Part shown: positions 37,672-52,028 of the stretch, in pieces | Position numbering within the stretch: position 1 is the stretch's first letter | How the letters are laid out: each line of letters starts with the position of its first letter | Source of the DNA: Pelagibacteraceae bacterium | GTDB taxonomy: Bacteria > Pseudomonadota > Alphaproteobacteria > Pelagibacterales > Pelagibacteraceae | Direction of reading: 5' to 3' | NCBI GenBank assembly: GCA_008638015.1 | Contig: VTPD01000005.1 | Span: 1 to 57,813 of the forward strand | DNA length: 57,813 nucleotides | Notes under the pieces: generated by a model | Told to the model about the DNA's origin: nothing | The model's input: only the letters and a program-made list of their open reading frames with translations | The model's database searches: none | Translations under genes and position numbers: made by a program

Positions 37672-38893
37672 TTTAGATACACCTGTCGGAGTTTTGGATA
37701 TTGGTTCAGAAACAAGTAAATTTATCATATTTTCTATATCTGGGAGTGATAACCAAGTTCAAATTTTAGCAAATACTACAATACATACCAAGGGAGTAAA
37801 GAAAGGTATAATATCTGATCTAGATAAACTTTCAGAAACAGTAAAAAAATTAATAGGAACAGCAGAAGAAAAATCCAAAACACAAATAAGCAAAATCTAC
37901 ATATCTATAAATCCTTTAAACTTTGCTTTTATTAGTTTTTGTCAATCAAAGTATATTGGTGATTCCGAAATAGATGAAAAAAATGATGTTCAATTTTTAG
38001 TTAATAGTGGGATAAATTTGTTTAAATCTAGTTATGAAGATAAAAAAATAATTCATGTTTTTAATTATAACTTAAGGTTAGATAAATTAAATTTAGTAGA
38101 CAATCCATGCGGTTTGAATGCAGATAGTTTAGAAAATGATATGTCTATTATATGTTGCAATAAAAATATTTTTAAAAACTATCAAAAATTAATTAAGAAA
38201 AGTTATATTAATTCTGAAGATTTTATAAGTTCATCTTATTCATTAGCTTGCACTATTTATTATGAAAATTTACTTGCTGATATATTTTTGGTTATTGATT
38301 TTGGTCACGAAAAAACTTCATTAAGTATTTTTAAAAATGGGAATTTTATTTATTCTTCTTCCATTGCAATTGGATCTTGGCATATCACTAATGATATATC
38401 AAAATGTTTAAATTTAAGTTATGAAATTGCTGATAAGTTAAAAAAAGAATATGCATCTTGCATTCCGGAAAATTTTCAAGAAAATGGAAAGTTTCTGGAT
38501 ATAGATAATGACCAAGTAAAGTCTTTTAAAAAAGTTTCTAATAATATTTTAAATAAAATTACAAATTCTAGAGCTGAGGAAATTATAGATTTAATTAATA
38601 ATGAAATTTCATCGTTAAATTTAGGTAATTCAACCTTTAATAAAATTATTTTTACAGGTAAAGGTAGCAAGCTAAAAGGTTTTCAGGAGCTATTAATAAA
38701 AAAGACAAAAATTAAAACATTATTATTTGAAAAATTTTCACTGAAAGTAAAATCTGACAATAATTTTATAGACGATTATGATGTTTGTTTATCAATTATT
38801 TCTTTATTGCAAAATAGATACAAATCAGAAATTACAACGCAAAAAAAACAAAAAAATAGTTTTTTCGATAAATTTTACACAATATTTAAATAA
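37664..38893 (+). CDS. ftsA: cell division protein FtsA
   Basis: Actin-like ATPase tethering FtsZ to the membrane. In 409 aa, phosphate-1 'VGVLDIGSETSKFIIF', the SHS2 domain around 'TIHTKGVKKGIISDLDKL', phosphate-2 'DIFLVIDFGHEKTSLSIFKN' and the adenosine motif 'IIFTGKGSKLKGFQELL' are readable. The C-terminus 'KNSFFDKFYTIFK' could form the amphipathic membrane helix. The sequence is rather divergent. It overlaps ftsQ by 8 nt. The gene that normally follows, ftsZ, is missing here, and lpxC comes after a 67-nt gap. Confidence 0.93.
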   Translation: MIDLDTPVGVLDIGSETSKFIIFSISGSDNQVQILANTTIHTKGVKKGIISDLDKLSETVKKLIGTAEEKSKTQISKIYISINPLNFAFISFCQSKYIGDSEIDEKNDVQFLVNSGINLFKSSYEDKKIIHVFNYNLRLDKLNLVDNPCGLNADSLENDMSIICCNKNIFKNYQKLIKKSYINSEDFISSSYSLACTIYYENLLADIFLVIDFGHEKTSLSIFKNGNFIYSSSIAIGSWHITNDISKCLNLSYEIADKLKKEYASCIPENFQENGKFLDIDNDQVKSFKKVSNNILNKITNSRAEEIIDLINNEISSLNLGNSTFNKIIFTGKGSKLKGFQELLIKKTKIKTLLFEKFSLKVKSDNNFIDDYDVCLSIISLLQNRYKSEITTQKKQKNSFFDKFYTIFK

Positions 38894-38960
38894 AAAAAAG
38901 ATTTGAACTGAAACATTTCTTGAATCGATTATTTATGATTTAAAATATATTTCACTTAAA

Positions 38961-39890
38961 GTGAAAATATTTCAAAAAACATTAAATAAAAAAGTAACTT
39001 TTAAGGGCATTTCGTTACATGCTGGAGAGGTCACTACAATTAACTTGCTACCAGCAAAAATTAATCAAGGAATTATTTTTAAAAGAATTGATTTAAAAAA
39101 TAGCAAACCCACACTCGCTACGTGGAACAATGTTAAAGTGGCTAATCTTTGTACTATGATAAAAAATTCCAAAGGGGAGAGTGTTAGTACTATAGAGCAT
39201 TTAATGTTTGCTTTGTACGCTTTAGAAATAACAAATGTTACTATAGAGGTTGATGGACCAGAAATACCTATTTTAGACGGCAGTTCACTTTTGTTTATAC
39301 AAGAATTAATTACATCTGGCATAAGCGAGCAAAAAACTGAGATGCCGGAATTAATAATCAATAATTCAGTTGAAGTAGTTGAACAAAATAAATTTATTAA
39401 ATATGAACCAAATCAAAATAAATATTTAGAGATTGATTATACATTGGATTATAAAGACCAATTAATTAAAAAACAAAGAAAAGTAGTTAAAAACATTCAA
39501 AATAGTTACAAAGAAATTTATAATGCTAGAACTTTTTGTCATCAAGAAGATTTAGAGAAAATTTTTGCGATGGGTCTTGCCAAAGGAGGCTCTCTAGATA
39601 ACGCTATTGTTATATCTGGAAAAAAAGTCTTAAACCAAGAAGGCCTGAGATATAAAGATGAATTTGTCAGACATAAAATTTTAGATTGTGCTGGAGATTT
39701 ATATCTATCAGGTTTTTTTATAAAAGGTAAAATTACGTGCAATCAAGGGGGGCATGAACTTACGAATAAATTATTACAAAAAATTTTATCTAATCCAAAA
39801 AATTATACTATTAACAATATGGAAAAATCTTTAAAAAAAAAATTAATTACTACGGCCAAGCCAAATATAAGTTATAAAGTTGCAATATAA
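38961..39890 (+). CDS. lpxC: UDP-3-O-acyl-N-acetylglucosamine deacetylase
   Basis: Zinc deacetylase committing to lipid A synthesis, so an LPS-type outer membrane is expected. The 309 aa show 'KGISLHAGEVTTINLLPA', the first zinc His in 'TIEHLMFALYAL', 'DGPEIPILDGSS', 'RTFCHQEDLE', the second His and Asp in 'RHKILDCAGDLYL' and a catalytic His in 'QGGHELTNKLL'. The start is GTG, with no ATG near the conserved N-terminus. It lies 67 nt after ftsA with an AT-rich gap that could hold a promoter. Confidence 0.97.
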   Translation: MKIFQKTLNKKVTFKGISLHAGEVTTINLLPAKINQGIIFKRIDLKNSKPTLATWNNVKVANLCTMIKNSKGESVSTIEHLMFALYALEITNVTIEVDGPEIPILDGSSLLFIQELITSGISEQKTEMPELIINNSVEVVEQNKFIKYEPNQNKYLEIDYTLDYKDQLIKKQRKVVKNIQNSYKEIYNARTFCHQEDLEKIFAMGLAKGGSLDNAIVISGKKVLNQEGLRYKDEFVRHKILDCAGDLYLSGFFIKGKITCNQGGHELTNKLLQKILSNPKNYTINNMEKSLKKKLITTAKPNISYKVAI

Positions 39891-39923
39891 ATTTACAAAT
39901 TGTCTGAAAAAAAATTATAATAA

Positions 39924-44461
<4,538 letters not shown>

Positions 44462-44469
<8 letters not shown>

Positions 44470-46687
44470 GATCAAATTGTTTTAAATACTTATCAATTAC
44501 TTTTTTTTCTCCAGAATCTTTAAAATTAATTAATAATTTGTTTCCATCAATATGAATTACTTTGCCTTTTCCAAAAGTTTCATGCTCTACACCTTGACCA
44601 ATTTTAAAATTAGTTAAATTATTTGTATAATTTATTGTTTTTATCTTTTCTTTTTCCTGCAAGTATCTTTTCCAACCAGGACTTTTTTTTTCCTCCATAA
44701 AATTAAAATCTTGACTGAATTCAAAGTCTTGATCGTTATCTTTTGCAGTTTCGTTAATTTCTAAATATTGTTTATCTAACTCATCAATAAACCTTGAAGG
44801 CATAGAGGGCATCCAGTCATTCGAATTGTTATTTCCATAATATTTTCTATTATTAGCAAACGATATAAAAAGTCTTTGTTTAGCTCGAGTTAAAGCAACA
44901 TAGGCTAGCCGTCTCTCTTCTTGAACTGCCTGATCTCCTTTTTCTTCAATAGATTTTTGGTGAGGAAATAGACCTTCCTCCCACCCAGGAAGAAAAACAC
45001 AGTTAAATTCTAATCCCTTTGCCGCATGTATTGTCATTAAATTTATTTTCTCACCTTCCCATTCTTCATCAATAGAGGTTTGAAGAGAGATATTTTCTAA
45101 AAATTCAACTAAATTGCTATAATTCTTCATCGATGCTCTAAGTTCTTTTAAGTTTTCTAATCTTGCTTCTGCTTCTGGACTTTTTTCGTTGATAAGCATT
45201 TGTGTATATCCAGACTCATCTAACACACGCTCTAAAAGTTGAACATGATCTAATTGTTCTGAGAGTTTTGTCCAAGTTTTAACTAATTTTATAAATTGTT
45301 TTAAGCTTTCTTTTGTTTTAGGCTTTAATTCATCTTCATTTAAAATTTCATCTGCAGTCTCAAATAAGTTTTTATTTCTTGTTCTGGATAGGTCATGTAA
45401 TTTTTTTAATGTGCTGTCACCAATAGATCTTTTGGGATTATTTATTATTCGTTCAAATGCTAAATCATCATTTTTTTGCTGAATTAATCGTAAATAACAT
45501 AGTGCATCTTTGATTTCAGCGCGTTCATAAAATTTCATACCTCCAATCACTCGATAAGGTAATCCAATTTTAATAAATCTTTCTTCAAATTCCCTTGTTT
45601 GAAAAGCTGCTCTAACTAAAATTGCAATATCATTTAGCGAAAAATACTTTATTAATTCTTTTTCTATAATATCAGAAATACCAGTAGCCTCATCTCTTCC
45701 ATCGCTAAAAGAGTTTACTCTAACCTTGTCTCCATCCTTTAAATCAGACCAAATTTTTTTCCCCAATCGATCATCATTATTAGATATTAAAGATGATGCA
45801 GTATTAATAATATTTTTGGTAGATCTATAATTTTGCTCCAATTTAACAATTTTAGTATTAGTAAAGTTTTTTTCAAATTCTAAAATATTTTTTACTTCAG
45901 CTCCTCTCCAGCTATAAATGGATTGATCATCATCACCAACCACGCATATATTTTTAGAGTCATTAGTTATTAAATTTAGCCATAAATTTTGAACATAATT
46001 TGTATCCTGATATTCATCAACTAGGATATATTTAAAGTTTTTTTTAAAGCTTTCTTGAATTTCTTTAAAGTTTTTAAATATAGTTACGCAGTGTAAAATT
46101 AAATCTCCAAAGTCGACACAGTTCATTAATCTTAATCTTTCTTGATAAATTTTGTAAATTTTTAGAGCATTAATTTTTGAATAATCAGAGGAATTGATTT
46201 TTACATTAGCTGGTAACAACGCTTTGTTTTTCCAGTGATCAATAAGATACGCAATCAATTTCGGAGGATTTTTCTTAATATCAATATTTTCAGCTGCTAA
46301 AATATTTTTTATTAGTTTTAATTGATCAAGAGTATCCAATATTGTGAAGCTTGGCTTTAAGCCTACGGCTTCAGCATGTTTGCGTAGAATTTTGTTACTT
46401 ATAGAATGAAATGTACCAAGCCACGGAATAGAGTTTGATTTGTTATTGGTAAGTTTTAAGACTCTCTCCCTCATTTCATTGGCAGCTTTATTAGTAAAGG
46501 TGACACAGAGAATTTGATTACCAAAACATTTTTTGTCTTTAATTAATTGTGCAACTCTTGTTGTTAATACTTTGGTTTTGCCTGAGCCTGCGCCAGCAAG
46601 AATTAATAAAGGACCTTCGGAATGTAATATTGCCTCTTTTTGTTGAATATTGAGCGCATTTAAGTAGTTTGACGCAGATTCATTCAT
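44462..46687 (-). CDS. uvrD: ATP-dependent DNA helicase UvrD/PcrA
   Basis: SF1A 3'-5' helicase for excision repair, mismatch repair and fork clearance. The 741 aa carry the Q motif 'LNIQQKEAILHSEGPLLILA', Walker A 'AGAGSGKTKVLTTRVA', motif Ia 'CVTFTNKAANEMRERV', Walker B 'YILVDEYQDTNYVQ', 'VVGDDDQSIYSWRGAEV', 'LEQNYRST', 'TIHAAKGLEFNCVFLPGWEE' and 'RRLAYVALTRAKQRLF'. The short C-terminal Tudor-like tail ('GQGVEHETFGKGKVIHIDG') is the PcrA/UvrD polymerase-binding type. It is first in the uvrD-pepP pair and divergent from the AsmA-like gene by 42 nt. Confidence 0.97.
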
Positions 46688-46729
46688 AAATATTAATTAA
46701 ATTATTAGTAGCCAAATACAATAAGAAAA

Positions 46730-48100
46730 ATGAAAAAAAATATATTTAAAATAAATTTATTTTTAAAATTGTTGATATTTATTTTTTTATTTTTTTTGAG
46801 CGTTTTAAGCTTTCCATTGTTAATCAATTTTGAAACTAAAAAAAGTTTTTATGAAGAGATTATATCCCAAGCTTTACATGACAATGTTAAAATTGAAGGA
46901 AAAATTGATTACTCATTTTCTCAAGGACCAAAAATTCACTTTGAAAATTTAATTTTTGAAAATAGTAATCAGCAATTAAATGGAAACATTAATTCATTAG
47001 CCGCTCTAATTAACCCTTTAGATTTTTTTACAAATAAAATTAAATTTCATAGAATATATATAGAAAAAGGATCACTATCTGTAACTCAAAACTATATAAA
47101 TTCTTTTATTGTTCAAAATCATTTGTTAAAAAAATTAAATTTTAAAAATATTGATATAAAAATTTATAATAATTTTTCTGAAATTCAATTTGACAATAGC
47201 AGTGGCAACTTACAATTTAGCAAAAATCAACTGAATTTTATAAAATCACAAGGTGATTTCGGAACGTTAAAGTATGATTTTCTTTTTCAAAATGAAAAAA
47301 TACGATTTGAAATGCCAGAAATAAAATTTAACATTATTTATAATATTAATAAAATTAATAAGACACCCGTAATTCAAGTTCAATACGCAAATGAAATTTT
47401 ATTTCCACAATTTAAAAATATATCAGCCAAGTCTGAAATTAATTACAAACCTAATTTAAAAAAAATAAATTTTAATAATATTATAGTAACTTCAAGTATT
47501 TTTAGTGGAAACGGAAGTATTGAATTACTTTATGAGCAAGATTTATTTACTAGGTCAAAGTTTAGTTTTTATAGAACAAATTTTAATAATCTAGAATTAA
47601 AAAAACTATCAAATTTTTTTCAAAAAAATTTATTTTTAATCTCAAATAATATTAATGCTAGTATTGAAATAGAGTTAAGTAATATAATTTTATATAAAAA
47701 TTACTTTGACAATATTAAATTATACATTTCATTTGAAAATGGAGATATAATTTTACACAATATAGATTTTGCTTCGGACAAAAATTTTTTATCTATTAAA
47801 GGGAGAATTATCAAAGATAACAACGACAGACTAATGTTTTTTGAGAGCAAATTTAAAACTGAAGATCTTAAAAAACTATGCGTGCAGATTTGTAAGTCAA
47901 AAATACAAAAGAATAAAATTGAGGTTGATTTTGTTGGAAGTTTTAATATTGGTAAATCCAAGTTTAATCTTGATCAAATAAAAGGTTTAAATAGTTTTGC
48001 AAAAGCTGATTTAAGTACAATTAATACCAGCTTGAACAAATTGATTGATGGTAATTTTGAAAAAGCTTTGTTTTTAGATAATTATTTGAGCTTATTCTAG
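46730..48100 (+). CDS. AsmA-family-like membrane-anchored protein
   Basis: A 456-aa protein with one N-terminal membrane helix ('[20 protein letters not shown]') and a long beta-rich periplasmic part. '[20 protein letters not shown]'-like sequence just after the helix, then '[20 protein letters not shown]', matches the AsmA N-terminal domain. The C-terminal '[20 protein letters not shown]'-type end also fits AsmA/YhdP relatives. Such proteins are thought to bridge inner and outer membranes in phospholipid transport, which fits the mla, lpxC and bamD genes nearby. Sequence is divergent and AT-rich, so the subfamily is unsure. It converges on fumC with a 4-nt overlap. Confidence 0.72.
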   Translation: MKKNIFKINLFLKLLIFIFLFFLSVLSFPLLINFETKKSFYEEIISQALHDNVKIEGKIDYSFSQGPKIHFENLIFENSNQQLNGNINSLAALINPLDFFTNKIKFHRIYIEKGSLSVTQNYINSFIVQNHLLKKLNFKNIDIKIYNNFSEIQFDNSSGNLQFSKNQLNFIKSQGDFGTLKYDFLFQNEKIRFEMPEIKFNIIYNINKINKTPVIQVQYANEILFPQFKNISAKSEINYKPNLKKINFNNIIVTSSIFSGNGSIELLYEQDLFTRSKFSFYRTNFNNLELKKLSNFFQKNLFLISNNINASIEIELSNIILYKNYFDNIKLYISFENGDIILHNIDFASDKNFLSIKGRIIKDNNDRLMFFESKFKTEDLKKLCVQICKSKIQKNKIEVDFVGSFNIGKSKFNLDQIKGLNSFAKADLSTINTSLNKLIDGNFEKALFLDNYLSLF

Positions 48101-49485
48101 CTCGGGTGTGTCATTTTTTTTGGATTCATGATTTCAGCGTATTCTTTCTCTGAAATTAATCCAGTTTTTAAAGTTTCTTCTTTTAAATTGGTTCCATTTT
48201 TGTGCGCTGTTTTCGCTATTTTACTTGCGTTATCATATCCAATTTTTGGAGCAAGTGCCGTGACTAGCATAAGAGATTCATTTAAAAGTTGATTTATTTT
48301 TTTGTGATTTGCCTTGATACCTTTGACGCAAAAATCAACAAAACATTTCACAGAGTCTGCCATGATGTCAATTGATTGCAATATATTATAGGCAATGAGT
48401 GGTTTGAAAACATTTAATTCAAAATGACCATGAGATCCTGCCATGGTAATACCATTGTGATTTCCTATAACTTTAACACAAACCATTGTGACTGCTTCAC
48501 ATTGGGTAGGGTTAACTTTTCCAGGCATAATTGATGAGCCAGGTTCATTTTCAGGTAAAATTAATTCTCCATATCCTGCTCGTGGGCCAGATCCTAAAAA
48601 TCTAATATCATTTGCAATTTTCATTAAAGCAACCGCAGATGTATTTAGTGTCCCAGAAAAATTAACAATAGAATCATGAGCAGCCAATGCTTCAAATTTA
48701 TTTTTTGCAGTATGAAATGGTAGTTTTGTAATTTTTTTTATTTCTGCTGCAATTTTTTTGTCCCATCCTTTTCTGGAATTAATGCCTGTGCCAACCGCAG
48801 TTCCGCCTTGCGCAAGGGGATAAATTTCTAATAACGCTCTATTGATACGTGCAATACATTTAGAAATTTGCATATGATAACCTGAAAATTCTTGTCCAAG
48901 TGTCAAAGGAGTTGCATCTTGCAAGTGAGTTCTTCCAATTTTGACAATATTTTTAAATTCATTCATTTTTTTTGCTAATGCTTTTTCTAAACTTTGCATA
49001 GCTGGTAATAATTTTTTTTTTGTTTCTAGAGCAATTGCTATGTGCATTGCAGTTGGAAATGTATCATTAGTTGATTGAGCCTTATTTACATGATCATTGG
49101 GATGAACAGGGTTTTTACTTCCCATTTTACCACCAAGCATTTCAATAGCTCTATTAGCAATCACTTCGTTGACATTCATATTTGTTTGTGTTCCCGAACC
49201 TGTTTGCCAAACTCTTAGTGGAAAATTATCATCTAATTTTCCTGCAATAACTTCTTCAGCCGCTTTAATGATCGCTTTTGAAACTTTAGGAGTAATATCT
49301 TTATATTTTTCATTTACAATTGCAGCTGCTTTTTTCACAATTGCTATTGAGTGAATAAGTTCAATTGGAACTGCAACTTTTCCAATTTTAAAAAACTGTA
49401 ATGATCTTTGGGTACCAGCACCCCAGTATTTGTCGTTTGGTACTTTGATTTTTCCGAAACTATCTGATTCAATTCTTGATGCCAT
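48097..49485 (-). CDS. fumC: class II fumarate hydratase
   Basis: Iron-free, oxygen-stable fumarase converting fumarate to malate in the TCA cycle. At 462 aa it has '[20 protein letters not shown]', '[20 protein letters not shown]', '[20 protein letters not shown]', '[20 protein letters not shown]' and the superfamily signature '[15 protein letters not shown]'. FumC-type fumarase is the expected choice for an aerobic surface-ocean-type organism, though the habitat is inferred. It is divergent from the SDR gene by 46 nt. Confidence 0.97.
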   Translation of the reverse strand: MASRIESDSFGKIKVPNDKYWGAGTQRSLQFFKIGKVAVPIELIHSIAIVKKAAAIVNEKYKDITPKVSKAIIKAAEEVIAGKLDDNFPLRVWQTGSGTQTNMNVNEVIANRAIEMLGGKMGSKNPVHPNDHVNKAQSTNDTFPTAMHIAIALETKKKLLPAMQSLEKALAKKMNEFKNIVKIGRTHLQDATPLTLGQEFSGYHMQISKCIARINRALLEIYPLAQGGTAVGTGINSRKGWDKKIAAEIKKITKLPFHTAKNKFEALAAHDSIVNFSGTLNTSAVALMKIANDIRFLGSGPRAGYGELILPENEPGSSIMPGKVNPTQCEAVTMVCVKVIGNHNGITMAGSHGHFELNVFKPLIAYNILQSIDIMADSVKCFVDFCVKGIKANHKKINQLLNESLMLVTALAPKIGYDNASKIAKTAHKNGTNLKEETLKTGLISEKEYAEIMNPKKMTHPS

Positions 49486-49531
49486 AAAGCTAACTATATA
49501 TCATTTTATTTGTTATTTATTAATAAGTTTT

Positions 49532-50281
49532 ATGAATATTTTAATCATTGGAGCAACTTTTGGAATAGGAAATGCTCTTGCAGAAAAATATAGCGATCAA
49601 TGTGAAAACTTAGTTTTGCTTGGCAGAACAGAAGCAAGATTAGCTCAATTACAAAAAGATTTCGCTAACAAAAAAGCAAGAATTTTAACTGAGATTTTGG
49701 ATGTTACTCAGGAAGAGGATTGTCAAAAAAAATTAACTAGCCTGATCGAAAAAATATCTAAATTAGATAAGGTTATTTATTGCTCTGGTTATTACGAGCC
49801 AGATAAAACCTTTGAAATAAATTTAAAACTTTTTAAAAAAACTATGGATATTAATTTTATTGGGCTGATCAATGTTTGTTCAGTAATTTTGCCTTTATTT
49901 CAAAAACAGAGATCAGGTCATTTAGCCGTGGTAAGTTCTTTGGCTGGCTTTGGAGGGTTGCCAAATTCATCTTCGTACGGACCTAGCAAGGCAGCTATGA
50001 TGAACTATATAGAATCGATTAAAATTGATTGTGATAAGTTTAATATCAAAACTAGTATTATTAATCCTGGTTTTGTTAAATCAAGGCTAACAGAAAAAAA
50101 TACTTTTGATATGCCTTTTTTAATGAGCGCTGATAAGGCTGCAGATATCATTGTAGATGGTTTAAAAAAAGAAAAGTATGAAATTACTTTCCCTTTACCG
50201 ATGAAAATTTTATTTAAGATTTTAAGAATTTTACCTAGAAATATTTATTTTAAGATTGTTAAGTTGATAACAAAATCTTAA
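49532..50281 (+). CDS. short-chain dehydrogenase/reductase
   Basis: A 249-aa SDR. The track starts at 49430 inside the 5' end of fumC. The ATG at 49532 begins 'MNILIIGATFGIGNALAEKY', the usual glycine-rich nucleotide loop. Other motifs are 'VIYCSGYYEP' (an NAG-like variant), 'VVSSLAGFGGLPNSSSYGPS' with the catalytic Ser, Tyr and Lys (YGPSK), and 'INPGFVKSRLTEK'. The C-terminus 'MKILFKILRILPRNIYFKIV' is hydrophobic and basic and may dock on the membrane, as in SDRs that act on lipids. Substrate unknown. It converges with the 46-aa gene by a 4-nt overlap. Confidence 0.85.
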   Translation: MNILIIGATFGIGNALAEKYSDQCENLVLLGRTEARLAQLQKDFANKKARILTEILDVTQEEDCQKKLTSLIEKISKLDKVIYCSGYYEPDKTFEINLKLFKKTMDINFIGLINVCSVILPLFQKQRSGHLAVVSSLAGFGGLPNSSSYGPSKAAMMNYIESIKIDCDKFNIKTSIINPGFVKSRLTEKNTFDMPFLMSADKAADIIVDGLKKEKYEITFPLPMKILFKILRILPRNIYFKIVKLITKS

Positions 50282-50418
50282 CCATTATAAATAGTAAAAT
50301 ATATCATTCCAAGTATCAATAAGTTAGCTGCAACGATTGCAGAAACTGTTTTAGAAAAAAAATTAGATTCTTTTTTAATTTCAATAGGATCAACTTTTGC
50401 TGGTTTTATAAGTTTCAT
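50278..50418 (-). CDS. small single-pass membrane protein (46 aa), unknown function
   Basis: The track gives 62 aa from 50466, but an AGAGGAAA Shine-Dalgarno sits just before an ATG at 50418, giving 46 aa that begin 'MKLIKPAKVDPIEIKKESN'. A charged N-terminal half is followed by one membrane helix ('SAIVAANLLILGMIYFTIY') and a two-residue tail. Size and layout resemble small subunits of respiratory complexes, but I do not recognise the family. It has a candidate promoter (TTGTCA, 17 nt, TTTATT) and lies downstream of a strong hairpin, so it is probably its own transcript. Confidence 0.7.
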   Translation of the reverse strand: MKLIKPAKVDPIEIKKESNFFSKTVSAIVAANLLILGMIYFTIYNG

Positions 50419-50437
50419 AATAATTTCCTCTTTTGTT

Positions 50438-50466
50438 AATAAAATTTTATTTTTAAATTGTGACAA
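50438..50466 (-). promoter_or_regulatory. candidate promoter of the 46-aa membrane protein gene
   Basis: On the minus strand TTGTCA (50466-50461), a 17-nt spacer and TTTATT (50443-50438) sit 20 nt upstream of the 46-aa ORF start. The -35 is good and the -10 is moderate. Recognised by eye only. Confidence 0.35.
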
Positions 50467-50489
50467 TCATTTGATGAAACTATGTTTTT

Positions 50490-50514
50490 AAAGGCGCAGT
50501 ATATCTGCGCCTTT
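50490..50514 (-). terminator. GC-rich hairpin terminator downstream of the 80-aa protein gene
   Basis: AAAGGCGCAG (50490-50499), loop TATAT and CTGCGCCTTT (50505-50514) form a perfect 10-bp stem that stands out in AT-rich DNA. It lies 14 nt past the stop of the 80-aa secreted protein gene. The trailing T-run on the minus strand is short (CTTTT), so termination may be partial or the hairpin may protect the mRNA 3' end. Confidence 0.7.
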
Positions 50515-50528
50515 ATATAAATGTTTAA

Positions 50529-50771
50529 TTACCCAAGTAAATTTAGAGCTTCTTTAAGAAGTTTTTCAGACTCTTCTTCGTCTCCGTTTTTCAGAGCATC
50601 CTCTGCTTGAACTCTTAAAGATTTAATATCTTTTAGTTCTTCAGCTGAAAGCTGTTTAGACTCAGATATTTTTTGATCTACTTGCTTCATTAGCTGAGTA
50701 GCATTTCCTGCCGCCAAAGCTGCTGAAGTAAATAAAAAGCAAGACAACATTAGTGCCAATACTTTTTTCAT
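50529..50771 (-). CDS. small secreted alpha-helical protein (80 aa), unknown function
   Basis: An 80-aa protein with a clear signal peptide ('KVLALMLSCFLFTSAALA', cleavage after ALA). The mature part is about 60 residues, acidic and helical, in two amphipathic segments ('ATQLMKQVDQKISESKQLSA' and 'VQAEDALKNGDEEESEKLLKE'-like), suggesting a helical hairpin in the periplasm. AAAGGAAA precedes the ATG at good spacing and a strong hairpin follows the gene, which together suggest high expression. No family recognised. It is on the same strand as and 78 nt downstream of metZ, but probably separately expressed. Confidence 0.78.
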   Translation of the reverse strand: MKKVLALMLSCFLFTSAALAAGNATQLMKQVDQKISESKQLSAEELKDIKSLRVQAEDALKNGDEEESEKLLKEALNLLG

Positions 50772-50849
50772 GGTATTTCCTTTGTTAATTGTTAGTGAGG
50801 AGCTAGATAATCTTTAATTAAGGCGGATTAGGATGGAATTATGTTTAAT

Positions 50850-52028
50850 CTAAGACTTATTCAAAGAATCTAAGATATCTTTTTTCAAGTCTTCTAGATT
50901 TTCCAGCCCAATAGATAGCCTTACAAGATTTGGTGTAATACCAAGACTAATTCTATCTTTTTCTCCTAAAACCTTGTGGGTTGTAGTGGTTGGATGAGTA
51001 ACTAATGATTTAGTGTCACCAAGGTTATTAGAAATATCGAAGATTTTTAAGTTTTTAATAAATCTAAAAGCTTCTTTTTTTGATCCTTTAATTCTAAAAG
51101 ATATCATGGTTCCACCAGCTGACTGTTGTTTTTTAGCTAAAGCGTATTGTGAAAAAGATTTAAGACCAGGATAAAATACTTTTTCAACTTTTTTATGTTT
51201 TTCTAAAAACTCGGCAATATTTTGTGCTGTATGAGATTGAGAATGAACTCTAATTTTTATTGTTTCCATACTTTTTAATAGTACCCATGCATTAAATGGA
51301 CTAATACAAGGACCAGTATGTCTTAAAAAAGGTTTTAAAATATCTTCTTTAAATTTTTTAGTACAACAAATTGCTCCTCCCATTGCTCTACCTTGACCAT
51401 CAATATGCTTTGTTCCGGAATAGATAATAATATCTGCACCAAATTTAATAGGTTGCTGCAGAACGGGTGAAGCAAAAATATTATCTACAATAGTTGTTAT
51501 TTTATTTTTTTTAGCAATTAAGCAAACTTGTTTTATGTCTATAATTTCTAAACAAGGATTTGAAGGTGACTCAAAAAAGAAAATTTTGGTATTTTTTTTT
51601 ACAGATTTTTTCCATTCATTTAAATTTGTTCCATTAACAAATGTTACTTCAATACCAAATTTTGGAAGAATATCTTTTAAAATATATCGGCAAGATCCAA
51701 AAAGGGCTGAAGCTGAAACGACATGATCTCCAGCTTGTAATTGACACATCATCGATCCAAAAACAGCAGCCATACCGCTTGCTGTAGCAAAGCAGCTTTC
51801 TGAACCATCAAGCAGAGCAAGTCTTTGCTCAAACATTTCTATAGTTGGATTGGCATACCGTGTGTACTGAAAGCCTTTTTGTTTTCCTAAAAAAATTGCC
51901 TCGGCTTGTTCTGGCGAGTCATAAACAAATCCAGAATTTAAAAAAATAGCTTCTGATGTTTCTTTAAAGTTAGATCTAGTTAGGCCACCCCTAACTAGAT
52001 TTGTTTCTAACTTAAATTTTTTTTTCAA
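50850..52028 (-). CDS. metZ: O-succinylhomoserine sulfhydrylase
   Basis: PLP enzyme of the Cys/Met metabolism family that makes homocysteine directly from an activated homoserine and sulfide. In 392 aa the key motifs are 'ETSEAIFLNSGFVYDSPEQA', 'YTRYANPTIEMFEQRLALLD', 'CFATASGMAAVFG', 'FFESPSNPCLEIIDI' and the PLP lysine in 'IIYSGTKHIDGQGRAMGG'. The last motif is the MetZ type rather than MetB or MetC, though cystathionine gamma-synthase activity cannot be ruled out. It begins on the base after the metE stop, as the third gene of metF-metE-metZ under a SAM-II riboswitch. Confidence 0.92.
   Translation of the reverse strand: MKKKFKLETNLVRGGLTRSNFKETSEAIFLNSGFVYDSPEQAEAIFLGKQKGFQYTRYANPTIEMFEQRLALLDGSESCFATASGMAAVFGSMMCQLQAGDHVVSASALFGSCRYILKDILPKFGIEVTFVNGTNLNEWKKSVKKNTKIFFFESPSNPCLEIIDIKQVCLIAKKNKITTIVDNIFASPVLQQPIKFGADIIIYSGTKHIDGQGRAMGGAICCTKKFKEDILKPFLRHTGPCISPFNAWVLLKSMETIKIRVHSQSHTAQNIAEFLEKHKKVEKVFYPGLKSFSQYALAKKQQSAGGTMISFRIKGSKKEAFRFIKNLKIFDISNNLGDTKSLVTHPTTTTHKVLGEKDRISLGITPNLVRLSIGLENLEDLKKDILDSLNKS

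Noticed and set aside
38894-38960. A degraded ftsZ remnant between ftsA and lpxC
   Set aside because: The 67-nt gap is AT-rich and shows no FtsZ-like peptide in any frame read by eye; it may hold an lpxC promoter (TTGAAT...TAAAAT), but the 15-nt spacing is poor.
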